Shown: one piece after another, positions 36,533-46,266 of the stretch
How the letters are laid out: each line of letters begins with the position of its first letter
Position numbering within the stretch: position 1 is the first letter of the stretch
Assembly: GCA_902775375.1 (NCBI GenBank)
Contig: CACYLU010000005.1
Coordinates: 62,001 to 126,000, forward strand
Direction of reading: 5' to 3'
Length of the DNA stretch: 64,000 nt
Source of the DNA: an uncultured Bacteroidales bacterium
Lineage (GTDB): Bacteria; Bacteroidota; Bacteroidia; Bacteroidales; Bacteroidaceae
Notes under the pieces: generated by a model
What the model was told of the DNA's origin: nothing
Seen by the model: only the letters and a program-made list of their open reading frames with translations
Databases searched by the model: none
Translations under genes and position numbers: made by a program

Positions 36533-37591
36533 ATGAAAAAGGTATTGCTTACTATAGTGGGGTTGACAATGCTCTGGGGATGCCAGAGCATTGACTATCT
36601 ATCCATAGACTATCTGCTTCCTGCTGAGATGAGCTTTCCAAACCAGTTAAGGAAGGTAGCAGTGGTGAACAATATGCCACAGGAGGCTCCTATCACATTG
36701 AATCGCCAGTTTACCGACATGCCTGACGTAAATGCTCGTTTGCAGTACCACAAGACAAATTATTACTCTGGCGACAGTAAGATAGCTACCGAATCATTGG
36801 CACAGGCTTTGGCTGATGGTGATTATTTCGATACTGTAATTATCTGTGACTCTGCTTTGCGAGCAGGTGACAAAGAAGAACGCCAACAAGCACTTACTAA
36901 CGATGAAGTAAAAGAACTAACCCAACAACTGGATGCCGATTTTCTCATCTCCCTCGAGAACCTTGAATTGCGTGCCGTATCTAAGGCAGAGCCCGATGCA
37001 TATATGGGAATGTTTGTAGCCAGCACTGATGTCAAGGTTTCTCCGACTGTTCGTGTGTATCTGCCTCAACAGTCACCACGCTTACCTGTCAACAAGATAG
37101 ATAGCATTTTCTGGCAAGGATTTGGTGATGACCTTAATGAGTCTATACATGAGTTACCTAATAATCAGTTGTTAGTACGTGAAGCAAGTCTTTTTGCCGG
37201 AGAATTTATTGCCAAAACATTCGTTCCATATTGGGAAACTGCCAACCGTTTCTATTTCCCAAATGGCTCAGTTACTATGCGTGATGCAGCCTTCTATGTT
37301 AAGGAAGACAAGTGGGAAGAAGCCGTAAGTCTATGGCAAAAGTCATTCGATGAGAGCAAGAGCGCAAAAAAGAAAATGTATGCATCCTACAACTTGGCAT
37401 TGGGTAGCGAAATGCTCGACGACATTGATAAAGCCATTGAATGGGCCACCAAATCGCAACAATATGCCATCCAAGCCAATCAAGGTGAGGTCGCACAACT
37501 GGCCAGTATCTATTTGCAGCAATTAAACACCAGAAAGCAAAGTTTTGCCAGTGTTAAGATGCAGATGCAACGTTTTAATGAAGATTTTTAG
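36533..37591 (+). CDS. DUF6340-type lipoprotein with TPR-like C-terminus
   Basis: The 352-residue protein has a lipoprotein signal (MKKVLLTIVGLTMLWGCQ). The phrase IDYLLPAEMSFPNQLRKVAVVNN is typical of the Bacteroidales family I know as DUF6340. The C-terminal 100 residues (FYVKEDKWEEAVSLWQKSF and MYASYNLALGSEMLDDIDKA) look like two TPR units. It follows secA by 12 bp and may be co-transcribed. The molecular role is unknown; it is anchored to the envelope. Confidence 0.78.
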   Translation: MKKVLLTIVGLTMLWGCQSIDYLSIDYLLPAEMSFPNQLRKVAVVNNMPQEAPITLNRQFTDMPDVNARLQYHKTNYYSGDSKIATESLAQALADGDYFDTVIICDSALRAGDKEERQQALTNDEVKELTQQLDADFLISLENLELRAVSKAEPDAYMGMFVASTDVKVSPTVRVYLPQQSPRLPVNKIDSIFWQGFGDDLNESIHELPNNQLLVREASLFAGEFIAKTFVPYWETANRFYFPNGSVTMRDAAFYVKEDKWEEAVSLWQKSFDESKSAKKKMYASYNLALGSEMLDDIDKAIEWATKSQQYAIQANQGEVAQLASIYLQQLNTRKQSFASVKMQMQRFNEDF

Positions 37592-37623
37592 GCTATCATG
37601 TAATCACTTTTATAAAAAATGTT

Positions 37624-37631
37624 TATATTTG
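37624..37631 (+). promoter_or_regulatory. Promoter -7 box of the 37654 gene
   Basis: TATATTTG followed by C is a TAnnTTTG box. Transcription would begin at about 37637, which argues against the upstream ATG at 37636 as a start. Confidence 0.5.
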
Positions 37632-37653
37632 CCTGATGATTATTCATTGCAAT

Positions 37654-38097
37654 ATGAAATTAAACGATTCTTCATCCACACAGCTCAAAGCTACCATACG
37701 CAAGGCTATCGGCAAATACACTGTCGAGAATGAGTCATTTGTTACTGATCTGTACATACAGGCCAATCCTCAAACCGGCACTTGTAGCTTAATTGATGAC
37801 GATGATCAGGAGCTGGGACACACTACCGTCAAGGAATGGGTAGCGTTTGAGGGTGATGATTTCGACCAGATAGTAACCGACACCCTTACCACTTTACTAC
37901 AGGAGATGAAAGATGCTGGCGATTTTGCTAAGCTACAAATCATCCAACCCTACTCTTTTGTATATGTAGACGAAGACAAGGAAACCATTGCCGAGTTACT
38001 GCTTATGGATGACGATACACTCATCGTCACTGATGGTTTGCTCGAAGGCTTAGACGAGGAGCTCAACGAGTTTCTCAAGGACCTATTGGCAAACTAA
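37654..38097 (+). CDS. Conserved hypothetical acidic cytoplasmic protein
   Basis: This 147-residue protein has no signal or membrane segment. It is strongly acidic toward the C-terminus (DDDTLIVTDGLLEGLDEELN) and contains DDDDQELGHTTVKEWVAFEG near residue 50. The family looks like a Bacteroidales-wide small protein, but I cannot name a function. The start at 37654 is preferred over 37636 because of the promoter box. A terminator shared with the converging kinase gene follows. Confidence 0.65.
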   Translation: MKLNDSSSTQLKATIRKAIGKYTVENESFVTDLYIQANPQTGTCSLIDDDDQELGHTTVKEWVAFEGDDFDQIVTDTLTTLLQEMKDAGDFAKLQIIQPYSFVYVDEDKETIAELLLMDDDTLIVTDGLLEGLDEELNEFLKDLLAN

Positions 38098-38121
38098 ACC
38101 AAACACATATTGGGTTAAGAA

Positions 38122-38159
38122 TAAGAGCGCTCACCTTTCGGCAAGCGCTCTTAGTTTTT
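38122..38159. terminator. Terminator between converging genes
   Basis: TAAGAGCGCT 38122-38131 pairs perfectly with AGCGCTCTTA 38144-38153, followed by GTTTTT. Confidence 0.8.
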
Positions 38160-38174
38160 CTGTGGCATCCACAA

Positions 38175-39062
38175 TCAAGCCATACGTGCTTTAAGTTCGT
38201 CAGGCAAAACAGGCATAGCACCACTCTGCGTGCAAACAAAAGCACTCACCTCTACTGCCAACTTATGAGCCTCCTCTACAGATTTTCCTGCTAGGATAGC
38301 AGCAGTAAAAGAACCCGTAAAGCTATCGCCTGCACCAACGGTATCAGCTACTGCCACACGTGGTGTAGGTTGAAAAGACATCTTGCCTGGTGTAAAAACA
38401 TAGCTACCTTCCACTCCACAGGTGAGAATAAGCATCTTCAAACCATACTTTGCCAAGAGCAGCCAACACTTGTCTTCTTGGGAGATAGAATGGAAGCCGA
38501 ACATACGACTCACCAGTTCCAATTCTTCATCATTTATCTTCAAGATGTTACAACGTCCCATTGACTCCTCCAACAATTCAGGAGTATAAAAACTCTGACG
38601 TAGGTTAATATCAAAGATCTTCAAGGTATCATTATCCTCCGGCATTTCTTCCAGGAATTTCACAATAGTATCATGACTAACTGCATTGCGTTGTGCCAAT
38701 GATCCGAAGCATACGGCACGAGCGTTATGAGCCAATTCCTTCAATTCCTCAGTAAATGGGATGTTATCCCAAGCCACTCCTTTCTTAATTTCGTATGAGG
38801 GTATGCCCTTCTCATCTAATGTCACCTGAACAGTACCTGTGGGGAAGGGTACGCGTTCAATTAGTGTATTCAATCCTCGCTGATTGAAAATGCGCATTAT
38901 CTCATCACCATCCTCATCGTTTCCAACGGCACTCACCACACAACTTTTGAATCCGAACTGGGACACATGATAAGCGAAATTGGCAGGAGCGCCACCTATC
39001 TTTTTCCCTTCAGGCAAGCAATCGAACAACGCCTCACCCATTCCTACTACAATATCTTTCAT
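38175..39062 (-). CDS. PfkB-family carbohydrate kinase, likely fructokinase
   Basis: The 295-residue ribokinase-fold protein shows the N-terminal GGAPANFAYHVSQFG signature and the C-terminal DTVGAGDSFTGSF anion hole with the catalytic aspartate in GAGD. It phosphorylates a sugar with ATP in the cytoplasm. Fructose is the likely substrate because the gene closes an operon with a GH32 fructanase and an MFS sugar importer; it lies 5 bp after the importer. Confidence 0.9.
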   Translation of the reverse strand: MKDIVVGMGEALFDCLPEGKKIGGAPANFAYHVSQFGFKSCVVSAVGNDEDGDEIMRIFNQRGLNTLIERVPFPTGTVQVTLDEKGIPSYEIKKGVAWDNIPFTEELKELAHNARAVCFGSLAQRNAVSHDTIVKFLEEMPEDNDTLKIFDINLRQSFYTPELLEESMGRCNILKINDEELELVSRMFGFHSISQEDKCWLLLAKYGLKMLILTCGVEGSYVFTPGKMSFQPTPRVAVADTVGAGDSFTGSFTAAILAGKSVEEAHKLAVEVSAFVCTQSGAMPVLPDELKARMA

Positions 39063-39067
39063 ATTTT

Positions 39068-40234
39068 TTACGCTTTAACTTGTTTGATAAATGACAACAA
39101 ATAAATAACGCCTATGGCCATCACTATTACTGCACCTCCCTGGCCAACAGCATCGCTTGCAAAGCCCATGATCAAAGGGAAGATGGTACCACCAAACAGG
39201 CCCATAATCATCAAGCCGCTTACCTCGTTCTGTTTATCGGGCACTGAGAGTAATGCCTGACTGAACACGATGGAGAAGATATTAGAGTTGCCATAGCCCA
39301 CCAAAGCTATGCCTGCATAGAGCGCCCACTGGGACTGGCCAGCAAACAGAAGTGCCATACTCAACGCCATCATCACCACACTGATAATGAAGAATGTGCG
39401 TGTTTTCAAAACGCGCAGGAAGAACGAACCTGTTAAACAGCCCAAAGTACGGAAGATGAAATAGAGACTAGTAGCAAAAGCAGCTTCATTCAGTGACATA
39501 CCCAAACGCTCCATCAAGATTTTCGGTGCTGTGGTGTTAGTACCCACATCGATACCCACATGGCACATAATGCCGAAGAAAGAAAGCAATACTATAGGTT
39601 TGCCCAACAGCTGCAAGCATTCAATAAAGGTAGACGGCTTTCCTTCAATTGGTTCTTCTTCAATCTTAGTAACACCTAATGCCAACGTAGCGATAATACC
39701 CACTACTAGGAAGATGGCAAACAACACACGCCAATCATAGCCAAAATCAGGAATCATATGGGTAGCACCCCACATAGCTAGATAAGGTGCAATGAAAGAA
39801 GCGATAGCTTTGATAAACTGACCGAAAGTCAAGGTCGATGCTAAGTTCTTGCCTCCAATAATGGATGATACCAATGGATTGAGAGAGGTCTGCATCAAAG
39901 CATTGCCGATACCCAGCAAAGAGAATGCCACCAACATGATGCCGAAATTATTGCCAAACAACGGCAACAGCAACGAGAATACTGTCACAATGAGAGAGAG
40001 CATCACCGTCTTCTTACGCCCAATCTTATTCATCAGCATCCCAGTAGGCACTGAGAATATCAGGAACCAGAAGAATACCAACGACGGGAATATATTGGCG
40101 ACTGAGTCCGTCAGCTGCAAATCGTCTTTTACATAGTTAGAGGCGATGCCTACCAAATCGACAAAGCCCATAGCGAAGAAGCACAGCATCACGGGCACCA
40201 GCTTCGCCATTTTCGATTGATTTTGATTACTCAT
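39068..40234 (-). CDS. MFS sugar transporter (FucP/GluP-like)
   Basis: The 388-residue protein has about 12 hydrophobic helices and the MFS loop NKIGRKKTVM after helix 2. The N-terminus PVMLCFFAMGFVDLVGIASN resembles FucP-type proton-coupled hexose importers. It probably imports fructose released by the GH32 enzyme. It is co-transcribed with GH32 upstream (36-bp gap) and the PfkB kinase downstream. Confidence 0.88.
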   Translation of the reverse strand: MSNQNQSKMAKLVPVMLCFFAMGFVDLVGIASNYVKDDLQLTDSVANIFPSLVFFWFLIFSVPTGMLMNKIGRKKTVMLSLIVTVFSLLLPLFGNNFGIMLVAFSLLGIGNALMQTSLNPLVSSIIGGKNLASTLTFGQFIKAIASFIAPYLAMWGATHMIPDFGYDWRVLFAIFLVVGIIATLALGVTKIEEEPIEGKPSTFIECLQLLGKPIVLLSFFGIMCHVGIDVGTNTTAPKILMERLGMSLNEAAFATSLYFIFRTLGCLTGSFFLRVLKTRTFFIISVVMMALSMALLFAGQSQWALYAGIALVGYGNSNIFSIVFSQALLSVPDKQNEVSGLMIMGLFGGTIFPLIMGFASDAVGQGGAVIVMAIGVIYLLSFIKQVKA

Positions 40235-40270
40235 ATTGTTAGTTTGTTAATTTGTTAGCCTACGACTAAA

Positions 40271-42067
40271 TCAGAATCTGTAAACAGTAAAGTTCTTCAC
40301 ACTCACACTACCACCTGTTGCACTGAACATCACCTTGTTATAAGGTGTATGTGGGAACACAAGATTGGTCATTACAAAGCGACCATCGTTAACAAAAGCC
40401 TCCACACTGCTTCGGTCCACCAGGAAACGCAACTGCAAATCGCCTCCATCCACTTGTGTCACAGTAGGCGTTATGAAGTCCTTGCTGAACCCTGCCACAC
40501 CGCTCTTATCGCGTATGCATGTCAATTCGCGTTTTGCCATATCCAAGCTATATTCTATCTCCTCGCCTTGTTCATTCATCAGACGCATAGACAGATTACC
40601 CTGCTTCTTCTGGCGTACTGTCATCGTTATCTCATACGTGCCTTTATTGTCAGACATCAGCTGGTCGATAGTGTAAGCCTTACCCACACTAAACGACTTG
40701 CTCATCACCTTGTCCTTGCGCAAAGCCAAGAGCTCGGGAGATGGAGCCGATTGCAAATAGGTCTCACCATCTTTCACAAAAAGTCGGAGATCGCGAGGCA
40801 CAGAGTTAGAACTACGATACTGCATGGTAGGCACCTCGTTGGCATATTGCCAGTTGCTCATCCACGCTAAAGCAATCACACGATTTTGTGGAGCATTGCT
40901 CCATGTAACGGTAGCATAATGATCCTTGCCAAAGTCCATCCACTTGGTAGCCTTAGGCGATTCATTAACAAACTTATGTCCGTCGAACGAGCCCACAAAA
41001 TATTGTGTTGCACTGCCTCCAAATGGGCCACCAGGATTGATATTCACAATTAACACCCATTTCTTTTGACTCGTGCCAGCTACTGGCAACTCAAACAGGT
41101 CGGGACACTCCCAAACGCCGCCATGATTGCCCTGACCTTCACCAAAGTTACTTTCATAGGTCCAATCCTTTAGGTTAGGTGATGAATAGAAACGTATCTC
41201 CTGCCCTACTGCCAAAGTCAGAATCCATTTATGGGTACCTTCATGCCACGAAACCTTTGGGTCGCGGAAATCAGCCACATCGCCTGTCAGCACAGGATTG
41301 CCTGCATATTTCTTAAATGTACGGCCATTATCAGTACTATAAGCTATGCTCTGCATCTGTCGGGCGCTCGCTTGTGTATAGAAAGCTACAATAGCGTTAG
41401 CACCAAAGCCAGCTGTATTGTCTTTATCTACTACTGCAGAGCCACTGAAGATAGTACCCAAGCCATCAGGAGAAATAGCCACGGGCATATGCTCCCACGA
41501 CACCAAGTCGCGACTGATAGCATGACCCCAATTCATGTTTCCCCAACGAGAACCGTAAGGGTTATACTGATAGAACAGATGATACTCGCCATCCTTGTAC
41601 ACCATACCATTAGGATCGTTCATCCAACCCCATTGTGGAGCAAAGTGATAAACTGGACGCCACAAAATCTCTTTGTTAGAAGCATCATAACTGTTGGCCA
41701 ACGCCAGGTTGTTGCAAAAAACTGCATCCTTCACTTTCGGACGGGCTCCTCCCCTCTCCAAAGGATTCATAGCGAAGCGCAACACCACATGCTTGCCTGC
41801 ATACTTCGACAATTCGTAAGGCACTGTATAATCCACCTTATTGATAGCCAAACGCACAGTAAACGTCTCCACCTGAACATTATCTACCATCACACTGATA
41901 CTTACATCAGGTGCCGTATCTTCTACAGGCAGAATCAGATACTTTTGGGTGGGATTAATGCGAACCATCCCATGACCATCGCCAAGATCCACCACTTCAA
42001 CATCACCAGCTACAGCAAATGTTGCAAGGGTAAATAAACCCACTAAACAAAACAACAGTCTTTTCAT
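40271..42067 (-). CDS. Secreted GH32 fructan hydrolase (levanase/inulinase/sucrase type)
   Basis: The 598-residue protein has a signal peptide ending FAVAG, an N-terminal domain of about 110 residues found in Bacteroidetes GH32 enzymes, then the five-bladed GH32 catalytic module. WMNDPNG at 148-154 holds the nucleophile D151. DFRDPKV carries the transition-state aspartate and WECPDLFELP the acid/base glutamate. A C-terminal beta-sandwich follows. It releases fructose from fructans or sucrose in the periplasm or at the surface. Its start overlaps the end of the symporter gene by 4 bases. Confidence 0.93.
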   Translation of the reverse strand: MKRLLFCLVGLFTLATFAVAGDVEVVDLGDGHGMVRINPTQKYLILPVEDTAPDVSISVMVDNVQVETFTVRLAINKVDYTVPYELSKYAGKHVVLRFAMNPLERGGARPKVKDAVFCNNLALANSYDASNKEILWRPVYHFAPQWGWMNDPNGMVYKDGEYHLFYQYNPYGSRWGNMNWGHAISRDLVSWEHMPVAISPDGLGTIFSGSAVVDKDNTAGFGANAIVAFYTQASARQMQSIAYSTDNGRTFKKYAGNPVLTGDVADFRDPKVSWHEGTHKWILTLAVGQEIRFYSSPNLKDWTYESNFGEGQGNHGGVWECPDLFELPVAGTSQKKWVLIVNINPGGPFGGSATQYFVGSFDGHKFVNESPKATKWMDFGKDHYATVTWSNAPQNRVIALAWMSNWQYANEVPTMQYRSSNSVPRDLRLFVKDGETYLQSAPSPELLALRKDKVMSKSFSVGKAYTIDQLMSDNKGTYEITMTVRQKKQGNLSMRLMNEQGEEIEYSLDMAKRELTCIRDKSGVAGFSKDFITPTVTQVDGGDLQLRFLVDRSSVEAFVNDGRFVMTNLVFPHTPYNKVMFSATGGSVSVKNFTVYRF

Positions 42068-43227
42068 ATTTTCTTTTTCTTAAATTTGTCAATAACAAGG
42101 GCTATGGCCCCATCGCCTGTCACATTGCAAGCCGTACCAAAGCTATCCATTGCGATATATAGACCAATCATCAGGGCTTGTGCCGCATCATCGAAACCCA
42201 ACATCGACTGCAACACGCCCAAAGCCGCCATAATGGCACCACCAGGCACACCAGGAGCAGCGACCATTGTGATGCCCAACATGCAGATGAAACCTGCAAA
42301 CATTCCAAAACTATAGGGCATGCCCTGCATGATCATCAAAGCCAGAGCACAAGCCACGATCTTCAGCATACTGCCCGAAAGATGGATGGTAGCACAAAGA
42401 GGAATCACAAAGCCAGCCACTTCGTTGCTGACACCATTCTTCTTGGCTTGTTCCAAAGTAACAGGAATAGTAGCAGCCGACGACTGCGTACCCAATGCCG
42501 TGAAATAGGCAGGCAACATATTCCACAGCAACTTAAACGGATTGCGGTGCACAATACCACCTGCCACCACATAAAGAAGTATCAGCCATAGAATATGAAG
42601 GGCAAATATGATACCAATGATCTTGATAAACACCACCAGGATAGAGAACACCTGCCCTGTATGCGTCATATTCAGGAAGATACCAAAAATATAAAGTGGC
42701 AACAAAGGCAGGATTACACTACTAATTGTCTTGATAATTATCTGTTGGAAGTCGCGCGCCACGTTCTTCAGGTAGTCTGTTTTCAACGAAGCAGCACCCA
42801 AACCCAAAACGAAAGCCAGCACCAATGAGGTCATCACATCCATCAATGGGGGTATTTTCACACTGAAATAGGGCTCCACACCTTGTGCCTCAGCAATTTC
42901 CTCCAGAGGCACCCCAGAAGTGATGAGCGATGGGAAGAATGAAAGACCTGTGAAGAGAGACAGGAAGCCAGCCAGCAAGGTGCATCCATAGGCCAACAAT
43001 ACGGTGACAAGCAGCATTTTACCTGCCCCACGACCAATGTCAGCTATAGCTATTGTCACTAATCCTACAATGATTAGCGGAATGCAGAAGCCCAAGAACT
43101 GACTGAAGATAGCATTGAAGGTTTCAAATATGCGAACAAGCCCAAGCGGAAACACTTGACCAATAATGATGCCCAGCACAATAGCTATCAATATGCGAGG
43201 CAACAATCCTATCTTGAACTTCTTCAT
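42064..43227 (-). CDS. Dicarboxylate/amino acid:cation symporter (DAACS family)
   Basis: The 387-residue membrane protein shows the DAACS layout: TM1 PRILIAIVLGIIIGQVFPLG, then ALGTQSSAATIPVTLEQAKKNG, the serine-rich re-entrant loop, and the substrate-site segment SFGTACNVTGDGAIALVID near the C-terminus. It couples sodium or proton entry to uptake of an amino or dicarboxylic acid. It is the first gene of the operon with GH32, MFS and PfkB, with a 4-base overlap into GH32. This is an unusual leader for a sugar operon. Confidence 0.87.
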   Translation of the reverse strand: MKKFKIGLLPRILIAIVLGIIIGQVFPLGLVRIFETFNAIFSQFLGFCIPLIIVGLVTIAIADIGRGAGKMLLVTVLLAYGCTLLAGFLSLFTGLSFFPSLITSGVPLEEIAEAQGVEPYFSVKIPPLMDVMTSLVLAFVLGLGAASLKTDYLKNVARDFQQIIIKTISSVILPLLPLYIFGIFLNMTHTGQVFSILVVFIKIIGIIFALHILWLILLYVVAGGIVHRNPFKLLWNMLPAYFTALGTQSSAATIPVTLEQAKKNGVSNEVAGFVIPLCATIHLSGSMLKIVACALALMIMQGMPYSFGMFAGFICMLGITMVAAPGVPGGAIMAALGVLQSMLGFDDAAQALMIGLYIAMDSFGTACNVTGDGAIALVIDKFKKKKI

Positions 43228-43249
43228 ATCTTCATGGCATTATTTAAGG

Positions 43250-43280
43250 CAAAGATAAAGAATAGTACGTATTAAACAAA
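43250..43280 (-). promoter_or_regulatory. Promoter of the symporter-GH32-MFS-PfkB operon
   Basis: On the minus strand TTTG (43277-43280), 19 bp, TATCTTTG (43250-43257). The -33 element lies within the T-run of the valS terminator. Confidence 0.75.
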
Positions 43281-43309
43281 AAAAATCCCTCCTAATTTGA
43301 GGAGGGATT
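43277..43309 (-). terminator. Terminator of valS
   Basis: AATCCCTCCT 43284-43293 pairs with AGGAGGGATT 43300-43309 around AATTTG. The minus-strand transcript continues into a run of T. Confidence 0.85.
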
Positions 43310-43329
43310 GCATAATTATGTATGGATTA

Positions 43330-46014
43330 TTATTTCTTCAGTGCCGCAATGCTTTCCTTGAGCGAAGCAATGATGCTCTCGGCATCATGCTGTTTCTTGC
43401 GCTCCAAAGCTACCACTGCTTCTGGTGCATTCGCCACGAAGCGTTCGTTGTTCAGTTTAGCAAGTACACCCTTCAAGAAACCTTCCTTCGCCTTCAACTC
43501 TTTCTCCATGCGTGCAATTTCAGCCTCAGCATCAATCAGGTTGCCAAGAGGTACGGCAAATTCTGTTGTACCTACCATAAAGCTTGAAGCGCCTTCTGCT
43601 TTGTTGTCAACAATCTCAATGTTAGACAAATTACACATTTTGTTCAACAAAGCATTGAAGTTAGCTACAGGATTCTCACCAACTACCTGCAAGGTCAGTT
43701 GCTCCTTCTGGGCAATATTCTTCTGCACACGGATGGCACGCACACCACTGATAACTTCCTTCACAGCTTCCACCTGCTTCAACAGGTTCTCATCCACCTT
43801 GCCCACAGGTTGCATCGGACTCACCATCAAGCTCTCGCCTTCCTTACGCTCGGTGATGTGTTGCCACAACTCCTCACTGATGAATGGCATGAACGGATGC
43901 AACAGATGCAACAGATTGTCGAAGAATTCGATGGTTTTCTCCATCACCTTACGAGGAATAGGTTGCAGATAAGCAGGTTTGATCAATTCCAGATACCAAG
44001 CAGAGAACTCGTCCCAGAATAGCTTATAAACAGCCATCAGGGCCTCGCTCAGACGATATTTGCCGAACAGGTCGGCCACCTCTAAGGCAACGGCGTTTTG
44101 CTTGCTCTCAAACCATTTCATCGCTATTTCTGAAGCTTCTGGCACTTCGATATCAGCTACCTCCCAGCCCTGAATCAGTCGGAAAGCATTCCAAATCTTG
44201 TTGCAGAAGTTACGTCCTTGCTCGCACAAAGCATCGTCAAACAAGATATCGTTACCAGCTGGAGCAGAAAGCATCATACCCATACGCACACCATCGGCAC
44301 CATATTTGTCAATCAGTTCCAACGGGTCGGGTGAGTTGCCAAGCGATTTCGACATCTTGCGTCCCAATTTGTCACGTACGATACCCGTGAAATATACGTT
44401 CTTAAACGGATAGGTACCCATATACTCCTCACCTGCCATAATCATACGGGCCACCCAAAAGAAGATGATGTCAGGAGCCGTTACCAAATCGCTGGTAGGA
44501 TAATAATACTTGATTTCCTCGTTGCCAGGATTGTTGATACCTCCAAACAGAGAGATAGGCCACAACCAAGAGCTGAACCAAGTATCAAGCGCATCTTCGT
44601 CCTGTCGCAAGTCACTCAATTGCAAGTTATTGTTGCCAGTTTTCTCACGTGCCAGTTTAAGTGCATCCTCTGGAGTTTCAGCTACAACGAAATCATCATC
44701 TGTGTCATAGTAGTAAGCCGGAATACGGTGTCCCCACCACAGCTGGCGACTGATACACCAGTCCTGTATGTTCTCCAACCAGTTCTTGTAGGTGTTCACG
44801 TATTTCTGTGGATAGAAGTGCATTTCCCCTTCCATCACTGGCTTCAGAGCAATCTCGGCAAAATGCTCCATCTTGAGGAACCACTGCAGAGACAAACGAG
44901 GCTCAATAGCGGTATCTGGGTTTCGTTCTGAGTAACCCACCTTGTTGGTATAGTCTTCCACCTTCTCCATCAGTCCTGCATCCTGCAAGTCTTTGGCAAT
45001 CTGCTTACGGCAATCAAAGCGATCCATACCCACATACAAAGTACTCTGGTCGGAAATGGTGCCGTCAGGATTGAAAATGTCGATGGTTTCGAGGTTGTGT
45101 GTTTTACCCAGCATATAGTCGTTGGTATCGTGAGCAGGAGTAACCTTCAAGCAACCCGTACCAAACTCGATATCAACATAGCGGTCCTCGATCACAGGAA
45201 TCACACGGTTCACCAATGGCACAATCACCTTTTTGCCCTTCAACCACTGTGTCTTAGGGTCTTTGGGGTTCACACACATCGCCGTATCACCCATGATGGT
45301 CTCAGGACGTGTGGTAGCCACTACTGCATAGTAGCCTTTGGCATCCTTGTGAATCACATTGCCCTCGCCACTCTCATCAATAGTATCTTGATATTCTGGA
45401 GCCACATAATATTTCAGATAGAACAGATGGCTCTGCTCTTCTTTGTAAATCACCTCCTCGGTAGAAAGAGCCGTCAGTGCCTTAGGGTCCCAGTTCACCA
45501 TACGCAAGCCACGATAGATGTAGCCCTTGTTATACAGGTCAACAAAGACCTTGATCACGCTCTTGCTTCGCTCCTCGTCCATCGTGAAGGCCGTGCGGTC
45601 CCAATCACATGAGGCACCCAGCTTCCTCAACTGTTGCAAGATAATGCCACCATGTTCGTGTGTCCATGCCCACGCATGCTCCAAGAACTGCTCACGTGTC
45701 AGGTCACGTTTCTTGATGCCCTCACCTGCCAGCTTCTTCACCACCTTAGCCTCAGTAGCGATGGAGGCGTGGTCGGTGCCAGGTACCCAGCAAGCGTTCT
45801 TGCCCTCCATACGGGCACGACGCACTAAAATATCCTGAATGGTATTGTTCAGCATGTGTCCCATGTGCAACACACCTGTTACGTTAGGTGGCGGAATCAC
45901 GATGGTATAGGGTTGCCTTCCATCGGGTTTCGAACTAAAAAGCTTATGGTCAGTCCAATACTGATACCATTTTCCCTCTACTTCTGCGGGACTGTACTTA
46001 CTTGCTAACTCCAT
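43330..46014 (-). CDS. valS: Valyl-tRNA synthetase
   Basis: The 894-residue class I aminoacyl-tRNA synthetase has the HIGH motif as HMGH at 50-53, KMSKS at 553-557, the editing domain in between ([31 protein letters not shown]) and a C-terminal coiled coil ([19 protein letters not shown]). It charges tRNA-Val. Length is normal. It has its own promoter (46053-46084) and a strong terminator. Confidence 0.97.
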   Translation of the reverse strand: MELASKYSPAEVEGKWYQYWTDHKLFSSKPDGRQPYTIVIPPPNVTGVLHMGHMLNNTIQDILVRRARMEGKNACWVPGTDHASIATEAKVVKKLAGEGIKKRDLTREQFLEHAWAWTHEHGGIILQQLRKLGASCDWDRTAFTMDEERSKSVIKVFVDLYNKGYIYRGLRMVNWDPKALTALSTEEVIYKEEQSHLFYLKYYVAPEYQDTIDESGEGNVIHKDAKGYYAVVATTRPETIMGDTAMCVNPKDPKTQWLKGKKVIVPLVNRVIPVIEDRYVDIEFGTGCLKVTPAHDTNDYMLGKTHNLETIDIFNPDGTISDQSTLYVGMDRFDCRKQIAKDLQDAGLMEKVEDYTNKVGYSERNPDTAIEPRLSLQWFLKMEHFAEIALKPVMEGEMHFYPQKYVNTYKNWLENIQDWCISRQLWWGHRIPAYYYDTDDDFVVAETPEDALKLAREKTGNNNLQLSDLRQDEDALDTWFSSWLWPISLFGGINNPGNEEIKYYYPTSDLVTAPDIIFFWVARMIMAGEEYMGTYPFKNVYFTGIVRDKLGRKMSKSLGNSPDPLELIDKYGADGVRMGMMLSAPAGNDILFDDALCEQGRNFCNKIWNAFRLIQGWEVADIEVPEASEIAMKWFESKQNAVALEVADLFGKYRLSEALMAVYKLFWDEFSAWYLELIKPAYLQPIPRKVMEKTIEFFDNLLHLLHPFMPFISEELWQHITERKEGESLMVSPMQPVGKVDENLLKQVEAVKEVISGVRAIRVQKNIAQKEQLTLQVVGENPVANFNALLNKMCNLSNIEIVDNKAEGASSFMVGTTEFAVPLGNLIDAEAEIARMEKELKAKEGFLKGVLAKLNNERFVANAPEAVVALERKKQHDAESIIASLKESIAALKK

Positions 46015-46052
46015 TTTATCTTATTCTTTACGTTATTTCATTAATTAGGGTG

Positions 46053-46084
46053 CAAAGATAATGCAAACCGAAAACAATACCAAA
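46053..46084 (-). promoter_or_regulatory. Promoter of valS
   Basis: On the minus strand TTTG (46081-46084), 20 bp, then TATCTTTG followed by C (46053-46060). Confidence 0.75.
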
Positions 46085-46153
46085 TTTATTTGAGTATTGT
46101 TGAGGTGCAGCTTATTTTATCTGCCACAAAGCCACTCACATTTTTAGGGCTTC

Positions 46154-46187
46154 TTTGGTATGATTTCAAAAAATATCCATACTTTTG
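46154..46187 (+). promoter_or_regulatory. Promoter of the SGNH-murQ operon
   Basis: TACTTTTG at 46180-46187 fits TAnnTTTG. A TTTG at 46154-46157 lies 22 bp upstream, slightly longer than usual spacing. Confidence 0.5.
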
Positions 46188-46192
46188 TAGCC

Positions 46193-46240
46193 CAACCTCC
46201 TGCCAACGTCATATAACGACGTTTATATCGGTGGGTTGTT
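46193..46240 (+). promoter_or_regulatory. Structured 5' leader of the SGNH-murQ operon
   Basis: Right after the promoter, CAACC and CC segments (from 46194) pair with GG and GGTTG (to about 46239), enclosing a hairpin of AACGTC and GACGTT. The two stacked helices begin within a few bases of the predicted transcript 5' end. They may stabilise the mRNA or sense something; no family is recognised. Confidence 0.5.
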
Positions 46241-46266
46241 GACTATTCATTAAAAGTTGTAACGAC

